NCBI GenBank assembly: GCA_034430155.1
Contig: DAOUET010000107.1
Coordinates: 1-19,827 of the forward strand
Source: DAOUET01 sp034430155
GTDB taxonomy: Bacteria; Chloroflexota; Anaerolineae; Anaerolineales; UBA4823
Direction of reading: 5' to 3'
DNA: 19,827 bases
Below, in pieces: positions 8,888-16,075 of the stretch. Position 1 is the first letter of the stretch; each line of letters opens with the position of its first letter. The position numbers and the translations under genes are program-made. Under the pieces are notes generated by a model, which did no database searches, was not told where the DNA came from, and saw only the letters and a list, made by a program, of their open reading frames with translations.

Positions 8888-9676
8888 ATGAAAATAGCAT
8901 CTGATATTTACCTGGTTGGTGGCGGGAAAATTGGACTTTCTGATCCCTGCGATTGTAATATCTATCTAATCGATGGACATCCCGAGTTGTCTTTGATTGA
9001 TACTGGTTCTGGGCTGGCATCACGGGAGGTGTTGGAAAATATTACCCAAGATGGTTTTGACCCCCGGAAAATAAAGAATATCATAATTACCCACGCACAT
9101 GCTGACCACGCAGGTGGTGCGTTATCACTGGCAGAAATGACTGGGGCAAAAATCTTAGCCCCAGCAACGGATAAATATCTATTAGAAAATGGGACGGATC
9201 AAGATCTTGGGTTGGATATCGCGCGTTATGTGGGGATTTATCCAAGAGATTACGTCTTCAAACATTGTCCGGTATATCAAACATTGGAAGATGAAGATTT
9301 AATTGAATCCGGAATTTACTCCTTCAGAATACTACACACTCCAGGGCATAGTAAAGGCTCTACCTGCTACTATATGCAGAAATGCGAATCGCGTTGTCTT
9401 TTCTCGGGAGATGTTATTGCTGCCGATGGCGTTTTTCACTTTAATAGCCTGGACGTAGATTTATCAGAGTTAAGAAATTCGATAAGCAGATTGAAGGATC
9501 TCCATATAGATTCGTTATTCCCAGGTCATGGTTTATTTGTTTTGCGACGAGGATATCAGCATATCGAAAAAGGTTGGAATAATCTTCAAAGTTTGACATT
9601 CGAAAAGATAGCTACCGGAAATCCGTTTCTAGCCCCTAGGCTGAAAACAGAAGCAAGGAGTGAGGAGAAAAGGTAG
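8888..9676 (+). CDS. Metallo-beta-lactamase-fold hydrolase (glyoxalase II-like)
   Basis: A 262-residue soluble hydrolase. The metal-binding signature HAHADH is at residues 69-74 after a typical SLIDTGSG strand. Further ligands are visible in TPGHSKGS (His), FSGDVI (Asp) and FPGHG (His), so a binuclear zinc or iron site looks complete. Members include glyoxalase II, lactonases and other thioester or ester hydrolases. It starts 2 bp after the aminotransferase stop and its stop codon overlaps the next start by one base, so it is translationally coupled to both. A lactone or thioester intermediate in the pathway would be a fitting target, but that is inference. Confidence 0.9.
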   Translation: MKIASDIYLVGGGKIGLSDPCDCNIYLIDGHPELSLIDTGSGLASREVLENITQDGFDPRKIKNIIITHAHADHAGGALSLAEMTGAKILAPATDKYLLENGTDQDLGLDIARYVGIYPRDYVFKHCPVYQTLEDEDLIESGIYSFRILHTPGHSKGSTCYYMQKCESRCLFSGDVIAADGVFHFNSLDVDLSELRNSISRLKDLHIDSLFPGHGLFVLRRGYQHIEKGWNNLQSLTFEKIATGNPFLAPRLKTEARSEEKR

Positions 9677-10833
9677 TGAACCATAATATTTCTGAATATG
9701 TGAAAAGCAAACAAGATTGGATGACGTATATAAGACGGCAAATACATCGTCACCCAGAGTTAGGTTATGAGGAATTCCAAACAGCCGAAATAATACGCAA
9801 CACATTGAAGGAGATTGGCTTAGAGCCAATAACAGGTGCACTACCTACCAGCATCTTGGCTTATTTAGGTCATGGCCGCCCCGTTATTGCTTTACGTGCG
9901 GATATAGATGCGTTAACCCTTAAAGAATCGAACCAAGTTGAATATTGTTCTGAAATACCGGGGGTGATGCATGGTTGTGGTCATGATGGTCATGTGGCTA
10001 TGCTTCTCGGGGCTGCAATGACGCTTGTTGAAATGGCTGAATCTTTACCTGGTACAGTTTTGTTTATCTTCCAGCCAGCGGAGGAGAGTCCAAAATCAGG
10101 CGCCCAACATCTAATTGACGGGGGAGTATTGAGAAATCCGCCAGTGGACGAAATCTATGCTCTACATCTTTGGCCTTATTTACCGTTTGGTATCTTAGGT
10201 GTGCGCAGTGGACCGTTTTTGGCTTCTTCTGATGGGTTGGTGATTGAGGTTATTGGTAAAGGAGGTCATGCTGGAAAACCTCACAAAGCTATCGATGCAA
10301 TTGCTGTAACAAGTCAGATCATTGTAGCTTTTCAGACATTAATGGCAAGACATGTAGACCCAGTTGAACCAATAGTTCTGCATATTGGCACAATACAAGG
10401 TGGTACACGGCGTAGTATTGTCGCTTCTAATGTAACGCTGACGGGAACGATCCGCGCATTGAATGAAAAAGTTAAAGAAAATATTTTGTCTCAAGCCCAA
10501 CAGTTAGCTGAGCAAATTGCCAGTGGTTTTGGAGCTAAACTAGTATGGTCGATTGACCCCACGCAACCAGTTACTGTAAATGATCCATTTTGTACTAATA
10601 GACTATCCAACGCATCGAAGTCGATATGCAAACTGGATATGCCAGTATTAGGGGCTGATGATTTCGGGCGTTATCTAAAACATGTCCCCGGAGCAATTGG
10701 CTTATTAGGCTGCGCCCAACCGGGTGAAGAAATTAGTTTGCACAGCCCCAATTTTAATTTTGATGAGGAAATTTTATCTTGTGGCGCTGAGATCTTCGTA
10801 CGCTTAGTCATCGATTTTTTCCGGAATTCGTGA
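9676..10833 (+). CDS. M20-family amidohydrolase (N-acyl-amino-acid / carboxypeptidase type, M20D)
   Basis: A 385-residue protein, usual size for the M20D group (hippurate hydrolase, IAA-amino-acid hydrolase, N-acyl-diaminopimelate deacetylase relatives). It opens with RQIHRHPELGYEE, followed by ALRADIDAL. The metal site is in MHGCGHDGH (Cys101, His103) with the catalytic glutamate in QPAEE (136-137). GGHAGKPHKAID marks the lid domain, and ADDFGRYLKHVPG plus LHSPNFNFDE close the active site. The start is GTG 9676, overlapping the previous stop by one base, with AGGAG at 9663-9667. It should cleave an amide to release an amino acid or amine, next to an aminotransferase and a D-aminopeptidase. 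Confidence 0.92.
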   Translation: MNHNISEYVKSKQDWMTYIRRQIHRHPELGYEEFQTAEIIRNTLKEIGLEPITGALPTSILAYLGHGRPVIALRADIDALTLKESNQVEYCSEIPGVMHGCGHDGHVAMLLGAAMTLVEMAESLPGTVLFIFQPAEESPKSGAQHLIDGGVLRNPPVDEIYALHLWPYLPFGILGVRSGPFLASSDGLVIEVIGKGGHAGKPHKAIDAIAVTSQIIVAFQTLMARHVDPVEPIVLHIGTIQGGTRRSIVASNVTLTGTIRALNEKVKENILSQAQQLAEQIASGFGAKLVWSIDPTQPVTVNDPFCTNRLSNASKSICKLDMPVLGADDFGRYLKHVPGAIGLLGCAQPGEEISLHSPNFNFDEEILSCGAEIFVRLVIDFFRNS

Positions 10834-10865
10834 ATTTTATTAAACTCAATAATGGAGTGAAAGAA

Positions 10866-11705
10866 ATGAAAATTTACATATCGGCTGATATCGAAGGGGT
10901 CTCAGGAATTTGTCATCCAGATGAAGTGATGCCTGGTAGACCAGATTATGATTACGGCCGTAAATTAATGGCTAACGATATTAATGCCGCTATTGAGGGT
11001 GCGCTAGAGGGAGGGGCCACGGATATCCTAGTCAGCGATTCACATGACGGAATGCGTAACTTACGGTTGGCTGATTTAAAACTACATCCCGCTGCCCGAC
11101 TTATCGCTGGAGTTACCAGACAGAATGAAATGGTAGAAGGCTTAGATGGAACCTTTGACGCAGCACTCTTTATTGGGTATCACGCTAAGGCAAATAATAA
11201 ATCAGGAATTTTGAGCCATACTTATGCCCCGAAACAATTCTATCAAGTAGAGATTAATGGTAATGAAGTAGGTGAATCACAAATAAATGCAGCCGTTGCG
11301 GGATATTATGGCGTGCCAGCAGCAATGTTTTCAGGCGACCAGGAGTTAGAAGAGGAAGTTAGGGGTTTTTTAGGGGATGTACCCATAGCTATGGTCAAGC
11401 GTGCTATAGATCGTTTTAGCGCGGAATTCTTGAGCCCTGAAGAAAGCTATAAAAGGATCAAAGAAACTGCCGCGCGTTCATTAAAAGAATTGAGTAAACG
11501 ACAAGTGTTCACATTTGAACCTCCCATAACTATGAACATAACGATGTGTACTCCAACCCAGGCTTATATGGTAGCAACAATTCCAGGCACAAGGCGAATA
11601 AAAGGAACAGGTGTGACCTTCACCCACAATGACTTTTGTGAGGTCTATCATTTTATGGTTGCGGCTATGTTGATCGGTATGTTCTGCACTGACAAAGATT
11701 ATTAA
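10866..11705 (+). CDS. M55-family D-aminopeptidase (DppA-like)
   Basis: A 279-residue protein that carries the M55 zinc-site pattern almost residue for residue: SADIEG supplies Asp8 and Glu10, SDSHDG supplies His60, GYHAK supplies His106, and NGNEVGE supplies Glu137. SHTY provides a candidate catalytic histidine (His118). In Bacillus subtilis DppA the matching residues are Asp8, Glu10, His60, His104, His115 and Glu133. Characterised DppA is a self-assembling zinc peptidase for D-Ala-D-Ala and D-Ala-Gly-Gly. ATG 10866 is preferred: GGAG (10854-10857) sits 8 nt upstream, and the frame is also open upstream to 10830. There is no signal peptide, so it acts on imported compounds in the cytoplasm. 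With the M20 enzyme and aminotransferase it suggests a D-configured amino-acid conjugate as substrate. Confidence 0.93.
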   Translation: MKIYISADIEGVSGICHPDEVMPGRPDYDYGRKLMANDINAAIEGALEGGATDILVSDSHDGMRNLRLADLKLHPAARLIAGVTRQNEMVEGLDGTFDAALFIGYHAKANNKSGILSHTYAPKQFYQVEINGNEVGESQINAAVAGYYGVPAAMFSGDQELEEEVRGFLGDVPIAMVKRAIDRFSAEFLSPEESYKRIKETAARSLKELSKRQVFTFEPPITMNITMCTPTQAYMVATIPGTRRIKGTGVTFTHNDFCEVYHFMVAAMLIGMFCTDKDY

Positions 11706-11739
11706 TTTTTTCAGTTATAGCTCAGTTGAGGTTATTGAA

Positions 11740-13671
11740 ATGATGTTTACCAATGAGTTCCCCCTCTTGTTTTCTCCAATCCAGGTCGGAAAACTACGGC
11801 TCAAAAACCGAATTGTTATGCCCCCAATGGGTAATCGTTATCCCACCTATTATGGTGAGGTAACTCCACGATTAATTCAATATTACGTAGAAAGAGCTCG
11901 AGGTGGCGTAGGACTTATAGTAGTGCAATTTGCAAATGTCACTTCAACAGGTCAAAGCTCGCTTTATCCCCTAGGGATTTGGCATGATAATCAGATCAAT
12001 GGTTTGAAAAACTTGGCACGAGGGATTAAGGCTGAAGGGGTACCTGTGGCAATCCAGCTCGCTCATGTAGGGGCAATGGGGGAATCTTCTATAACGGGAA
12101 TACAACCAGTCGGCCCTTCTCCGATACCTTGTTTTCGCCGAGAGATTCCACGCGAATTGAACATTAACGAGATACACGATTTAGTTGAGGATTTTGCCCA
12201 AGCAGCTCGACGAGTAGTAGAGGCGGGTTTTGATGCCGTGGAACTCCATATGGCACACGGCTACTTATTACAACAATTTCTATCACCGCTGTCCAATCGC
12301 CGTAACGATGAATATGGCAGGAACATTGATGGTAGACTGCGCTTTCCGCTTGAGGTTTTAGGAAGAGTACGTGAGATAGTTGGTATCAGTTTTCCAATTA
12401 TTTGTCGCGTGTGTGTAGATGAAGTCTTGCCTGGTGGGATATCCATAGACGATGGTATATATATCGCCCGAGCACTAGAAGAATCTGGTGCAGATATCAT
12501 CAGTGTGACTGGTGGTCGGGCTGAAACATTTCATATAGGTGTCCCTTCGGAAATATTCCCCCATGACTTATTACTCAAGATGGCCGCGGCCGTTAAAAAA
12601 AATGTTAGTATTCCGGTTATCGCGGTGGGAAAATTACATGAACCTCTAATAATGGAACGTGCCCTGGCGGAGGGATATGCGGATTTGATTGCAGTCGGTC
12701 GTGGTCTGATAGCAGATCCCGAACTGCCTCGAAAAGCAAAGGAAGGACGAATGAAGGACATTCGGCCATGTCTGGTTTGTTCCAGCCCAGAATGTCATGG
12801 TCGGATATTTAAACAGTTGAGCATGGGGTGTGTTGTTAATCCAATAGTTGGTCGTGAGGAAGATTTCGCATTGCGACCTACTGATCGAATTCACAAAGTC
12901 TTAGTTGTTGGGGGTGGTCCAGGAGGACTTGAAGCAGCTCGAGTTGCAGCATTGCGTGGTCACCATGTAATTCTTTATGAAAAAGCCCCAACATTAGGAG
13001 GGCAATTTCTTTTCGCAAGCAAAGCCCCTCATAAACATTTACTGATGTCTTTAATCGAATATTACGAGAAACAGTTATCTGCTTTGAATGTGGAGATACA
13101 CCTAAAATCAGAAATAGATGCGGGTAATGTTAAAGTGATCAATCCAGATGATGTCATTGTAGCAACGGGTGCAAAACCGAAGATACTCGAAATTCCTGGG
13201 TTAGCACATCGAGCAATCACTGCCTGGGATGTTTTAGCTGGGAGTCCGGTGGGTAATTCGGTAGCGGTTATTGGAGGAGGAGTTGTTGGTTGTAATGTTG
13301 CAGAATATTTAGCAGAGCGTCATCATGATGTGACTATTCTCGAAATGCTACCATATGTCGCGCGTGAACTCGTATCTTGGACGCGAAGATTGTATATAGA
13401 AAGCCTTAAATCGTATAAGATTGAAATTCTTCTTCAATGTCTTGTGTTAGAAGTAGATGGAAATAATCTAATCTATGACCAAGTTGGTTATCGAAAAATA
13501 TTACACTCTGTAGATAGTGTCGTGCTTGCAAGCGGTGCACTCCCAAACAACCTGCTTTTAGCCAATTTACTTGAACTAGGTATAAAAGCGATCGCTGTTG
13601 GGGATTGTGTCAAGCCACGGAATGCGGGTGAAGCTATCCGTGAGGGTTACGAGGCAGGGCTTAAGATTTAA
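11740..13671 (+). CDS. Fe-S flavoenzyme of the Old-Yellow-Enzyme / 2,4-dienoyl-CoA reductase family
   Basis: A 643-residue three-part protein. Residues 1-340 form the FMN-binding TIM barrel; VELHMAHGYLLQQFLSPLSN (Tyr175) matches the catalytic segment of 2,4-dienoyl-CoA reductase. A cysteine cluster Cys344, Cys347, Cys352, Cys364 before VVNP should bind a 4Fe-4S centre. Then come two Rossmann motifs, VVGGGPGG (391-396) and VIGGGVVG (512-517), for FAD and NAD(P)H. The family includes enoate reductases, 2,4-dienoyl-CoA reductase (fadH), trimethylamine dehydrogenase and N-methylproline demethylase, so it could reduce a C=C bond or demethylate an amine. GAGG (11728-11731) lies 8 nt before ATG 11740. 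The cysteine spacing CX2CX4C is one residue longer than the usual CX2CX3C. Length and domains are full, so it is probably active. Confidence 0.92.
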   Translation: MMFTNEFPLLFSPIQVGKLRLKNRIVMPPMGNRYPTYYGEVTPRLIQYYVERARGGVGLIVVQFANVTSTGQSSLYPLGIWHDNQINGLKNLARGIKAEGVPVAIQLAHVGAMGESSITGIQPVGPSPIPCFRREIPRELNINEIHDLVEDFAQAARRVVEAGFDAVELHMAHGYLLQQFLSPLSNRRNDEYGRNIDGRLRFPLEVLGRVREIVGISFPIICRVCVDEVLPGGISIDDGIYIARALEESGADIISVTGGRAETFHIGVPSEIFPHDLLLKMAAAVKKNVSIPVIAVGKLHEPLIMERALAEGYADLIAVGRGLIADPELPRKAKEGRMKDIRPCLVCSSPECHGRIFKQLSMGCVVNPIVGREEDFALRPTDRIHKVLVVGGGPGGLEAARVAALRGHHVILYEKAPTLGGQFLFASKAPHKHLLMSLIEYYEKQLSALNVEIHLKSEIDAGNVKVINPDDVIVATGAKPKILEIPGLAHRAITAWDVLAGSPVGNSVAVIGGGVVGCNVAEYLAERHHDVTILEMLPYVARELVSWTRRLYIESLKSYKIEILLQCLVLEVDGNNLIYDQVGYRKILHSVDSVVLASGALPNNLLLANLLELGIKAIAVGDCVKPRNAGEAIREGYEAGLKI

Positions 13672-13732
13672 TAGCTAGATGACCAATGATATTTTCGATC
13701 CTCATCGATTAGTACCTTAAAAAAGCCGATTG

Positions 13733-14656
13733 ATGGAGTTGATTAAGGTGCTCGCAATCGAAGAAGCAATTTCTCGAGTGCCGTTTCTTGTCAATGCAAA
13801 GGGTTTGAATATTACCAAACTTGCAGGTGGCATTACGAACTTTAATTATCGCGTCGATTTCGATGGCCAATCCTGTGTACTAAGAATACCCGGTACAGAT
13901 ACCAATCTCTTAGGTATCCAACGTGACGTCGAATATATAGCGAACCTCGAGGCGGGTAGGTTAGGTATTGCACCCGAGGTGTTATTTTTTGTCCAGCCCG
14001 AAGGATATTTAGTGACCCGCTTCGTTAAGGGAGATAAAATTCCTCCAGAAGAAATGGTGAAGACTGAGAACATTCGACGAGTGGTGGAAAAAGTTCACAA
14101 GTATCATGAAGAATCTTGCTCACTGCCAGGTGAGTTTAATGTATTTCGTCGGATAGAACGGCTCTTGTCGGTTTCTAAGCGTAATCAATGTATATTTCCT
14201 GCAGACTTCAATTGGCTCATACAAAAAATGTATGAGATCGAAAATACGCTTCTCAAAGATCCATATATACCTAGACCTTGCCATGACGACTTACTCAACC
14301 TCAATTTCTTGGACGAGAGTGGAGATCTGAAGATCCTTGATTGGGAATATGCTGGTATGGGAGATATCTTCTTTGACCTCGCTAACTTCTCCCACCATCA
14401 CCAGCTCACGGATGATCAGGAGATGATCGAATTACAGGTATATTTTGGTCATGTTACACTTAAAATTTTTGCCCGATTTAAATTGATGAAGCCTATGTCC
14501 GAGATCCATGAAGCAATGTGGGGAACTACACAAACCGGGATTTCGAGCCTTAGGAACGATTTTCAGGGTTATGCGGACTATTGGTTTAAACGAGCAAAGT
14601 CAGATCTATTGGATTCGCGTTACAATTGTTGGCTTAGAGATGTACTTGAATCTTAA
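13733..14656 (+). CDS. Choline-kinase / aminoglycoside-phosphotransferase-like small-molecule kinase
   Basis: About 307 residues, with the kinase fold of the APH/choline kinase superfamily. The N-lobe has a Gly-rich GGITNFNYRV loop and an ATP-contacting Arg in CVLRIPG. The catalytic loop HDDLLNLN (184-191) fits HxDxxxxN, and ILDWEYAGMGDIFFDLA (Asp203) is the metal-binding motif. LDWEYAG.GD..FDLA is closest to the choline/ethanolamine kinase and LicA branch. It should phosphorylate a hydroxyl group of a small, possibly amino-bearing compound. The start is open: ATG 13733 has no ribosome-binding site, while GTG 13748 has GGAG (13735-13738) 9 nt upstream and would remove five residues. A 61-bp gap precedes it. 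Phosphorylation could trap the imported substrate. Confidence 0.85.
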   Translation: MELIKVLAIEEAISRVPFLVNAKGLNITKLAGGITNFNYRVDFDGQSCVLRIPGTDTNLLGIQRDVEYIANLEAGRLGIAPEVLFFVQPEGYLVTRFVKGDKIPPEEMVKTENIRRVVEKVHKYHEESCSLPGEFNVFRRIERLLSVSKRNQCIFPADFNWLIQKMYEIENTLLKDPYIPRPCHDDLLNLNFLDESGDLKILDWEYAGMGDIFFDLANFSHHHQLTDDQEMIELQVYFGHVTLKIFARFKLMKPMSEIHEAMWGTTQTGISSLRNDFQGYADYWFKRAKSDLLDSRYNCWLRDVLES

Positions 14657-14765
14657 TGATTGATAAGAGGAAGTAATACTCACAACTTTCAAAATATTCT
14701 ATTAGCTGAATAATACTATTACCAAGACAATATCTTCAAGGAGTTTCCCTGCCTGCTGGGGCACC

Positions 14766-14799
14766 AATAGCGATGGAAATCGCTGCCAAACGGGCTATT
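14766..14799 (+). promoter_or_regulatory. Two competing small hairpins before the beta-hydroxyacid dehydrogenase
   Basis: AGCGAT (14769-14774) pairs with ATCGCT (14779-14784). Alternatively AATAGC (14766-14771) pairs with GCTATT (14794-14799), which is followed by a short T-run. The two stems share bases and exclude one another. They sit directly ahead of the ribosome-binding site in a 159-bp gap. The pairing is visible; any attenuation role is speculative. Confidence 0.3.
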
Positions 14800-14815
14800 T
14801 TTCAGGAGAGGAAAA

Positions 14816-15718
14816 ATGGAAAAGGAAATAATTGGCTTCATAGGATTAGGAATTATGGGTAAACCAATTGCTGGGCATTTAATAAAAGCTGGTTACCCCC
14901 TTATTGGATACGATATTCTCTCTGAAAGAATGGAGGCAATCGTAGTTTTGGGAGGAAAAGCAGGTTTATCGGTTAAAGATGTGGCTGAGAAAAGCGGAAT
15001 TGTGATAACCATGGTTCCAGATTCACCTGATGTGGAAAAGGTATATTTAGCCCCTGAAGGTATATTAGCATACGTAAGACCAGGTATGCTGCTAATAGAC
15101 ATGTCTACAATCTCTCCAGTGGTAGCTATAAAGACAGCAAAGGCAGCAGAGGAAAAAGGTTGTCAAATGCTTGATGCACCCGTGTCCGGAGGAGAGGTGG
15201 GTGCTCAAAATGCCACTCTATCAATAATGGTAGGTGGTGAAGTAGAAATTTTCAATAGGGCAAAGCCAATATTTGAGATTATTGGCAAACCAACGCTATG
15301 TGGCAAATCTGGTGCTGGACAGATTGTAAAGGCGTGCAATCAAATACAAGTTGCATTAAATTTTATCGGAATGGCTGAAGCGATGGTATTGGGTACTAAG
15401 GCCGACGTGGATCCGTCTATTATTCTCAAAGTCCTCAGCGCAGGATATGCCCAATCACGTGTTATGGATGTTCGAGGCCCGCGTCTAATAAAACGAGATT
15501 TCGCACCAGGATTTCGTAGTCGTTTCCATTTCAAAGATCTTAATATTATCCAGGAGACAGCGAGAGCCTATGGTTGTGCATTACCTGCCTCAGCTTTAGC
15601 GCATGAGCTTTTTAGTTCTATGCAGCAACATGGCTGGGGCGATCTTGACCATTCTGCAGTGATCAAAGTGATTGAACTTCTTTCTGATGCTGAGGTAAAG
15701 ACCAATATGCCAGAATGA
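14816..15718 (+). CDS. Beta-hydroxyacid dehydrogenase (3-hydroxyisobutyrate / tartronate semialdehyde reductase type)
   Basis: A 300-residue NAD(P)-dependent dehydrogenase of normal length. GFIGLGIMGKPIAGHL (GLGIMG at 10-15) is the cofactor-binding motif. DAPVSGGEVGAQ (120-131) is the substrate-binding signature. GKSGAGQIVKACNQ holds the catalytic Lys172 and Asn175. The closest branches are GarR (2-hydroxy-3-oxopropionate reductase) and HIBADH. GGAGAGG a few bases before ATG 14816 is a strong ribosome-binding site. In sugar-acid pathways GarR works after an aldolase that releases tartronate semialdehyde, and an aldolase-family gene follows here, separated only by an IS30 remnant. Which hydroxyacid it uses cannot be decided from the sequence. 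Confidence 0.93.
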   Translation: MEKEIIGFIGLGIMGKPIAGHLIKAGYPLIGYDILSERMEAIVVLGGKAGLSVKDVAEKSGIVITMVPDSPDVEKVYLAPEGILAYVRPGMLLIDMSTISPVVAIKTAKAAEEKGCQMLDAPVSGGEVGAQNATLSIMVGGEVEIFNRAKPIFEIIGKPTLCGKSGAGQIVKACNQIQVALNFIGMAEAMVLGTKADVDPSIILKVLSAGYAQSRVMDVRGPRLIKRDFAPGFRSRFHFKDLNIIQETARAYGCALPASALAHELFSSMQQHGWGDLDHSAVIKVIELLSDAEVKTNMPE

Positions 15719-15767
15719 ATATTCGCTTGGATTCAACTCTTTAGTGTAACCGTCTGCTCAATAATAT

Positions 15768-15941
15768 CTAGTGAGGTAGTTGGGGACGATGACCTTGCTG
15801 CCCCCGATTACGGCACAACTCTCGGCTTACTGTCGATTTGTGTAACACCGGATATTTTGCAATTTCAGATTGATTATGTTCCATGTTCAACAACGCATAA
15901 ATCTGGTATCTTTGTTCCCGGGTAAGCTGTGTGTAGTTCAT
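15768..15941 (-). pseudogene. Truncated IS30-family transposase (N-terminal stub)
   Basis: On the minus strand, ATG 15941 with AGGAG just upstream opens a 57-codon frame that begins MNYTQLTREQRYQIYALL and continues NQSEIAK...HKSTVSREL.RNRGQ before a TAG at 15770-15768. This is the N-terminal helix-turn-helix of IS30 transposases (typical pattern LT..QRYQIYALL...QSEIAK..GVHKSTISRE..RN). The rest of the roughly 320-residue transposase, including its DDE catalytic domain, is absent. The native start and ribosome-binding site survive, so the truncation removed the 3' part. It splits the dehydrogenase from the aldolase gene. Confidence 0.82.
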
Positions 15942-16040
15942 AAGCACTCCTTTGACTTGGTGGTCTCAAGAGGCTTATACATCAGTTAACCTCTTTCAAC
16001 CATCAAAATTGCGCTTATGGGGTAAATCTACGGGGTTCAA

Positions 16041-16059
16041 TATAAAAGACCTTTTTATA
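16041..16059 (+). repeat. AT-rich inverted repeat before the aldolase gene
   Basis: TATAAAA (16041-16047) pairs with TTTTATA (16053-16059) around a 5-nt loop, just before the ribosome-binding site of the DapA-family gene. It could be an operator or a -10 region; no matching -35 box is visible. The structure is short and AT-only, so chance is possible. Confidence 0.3.
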
Positions 16060-16075
16060 AATGAGGGATAATAAA

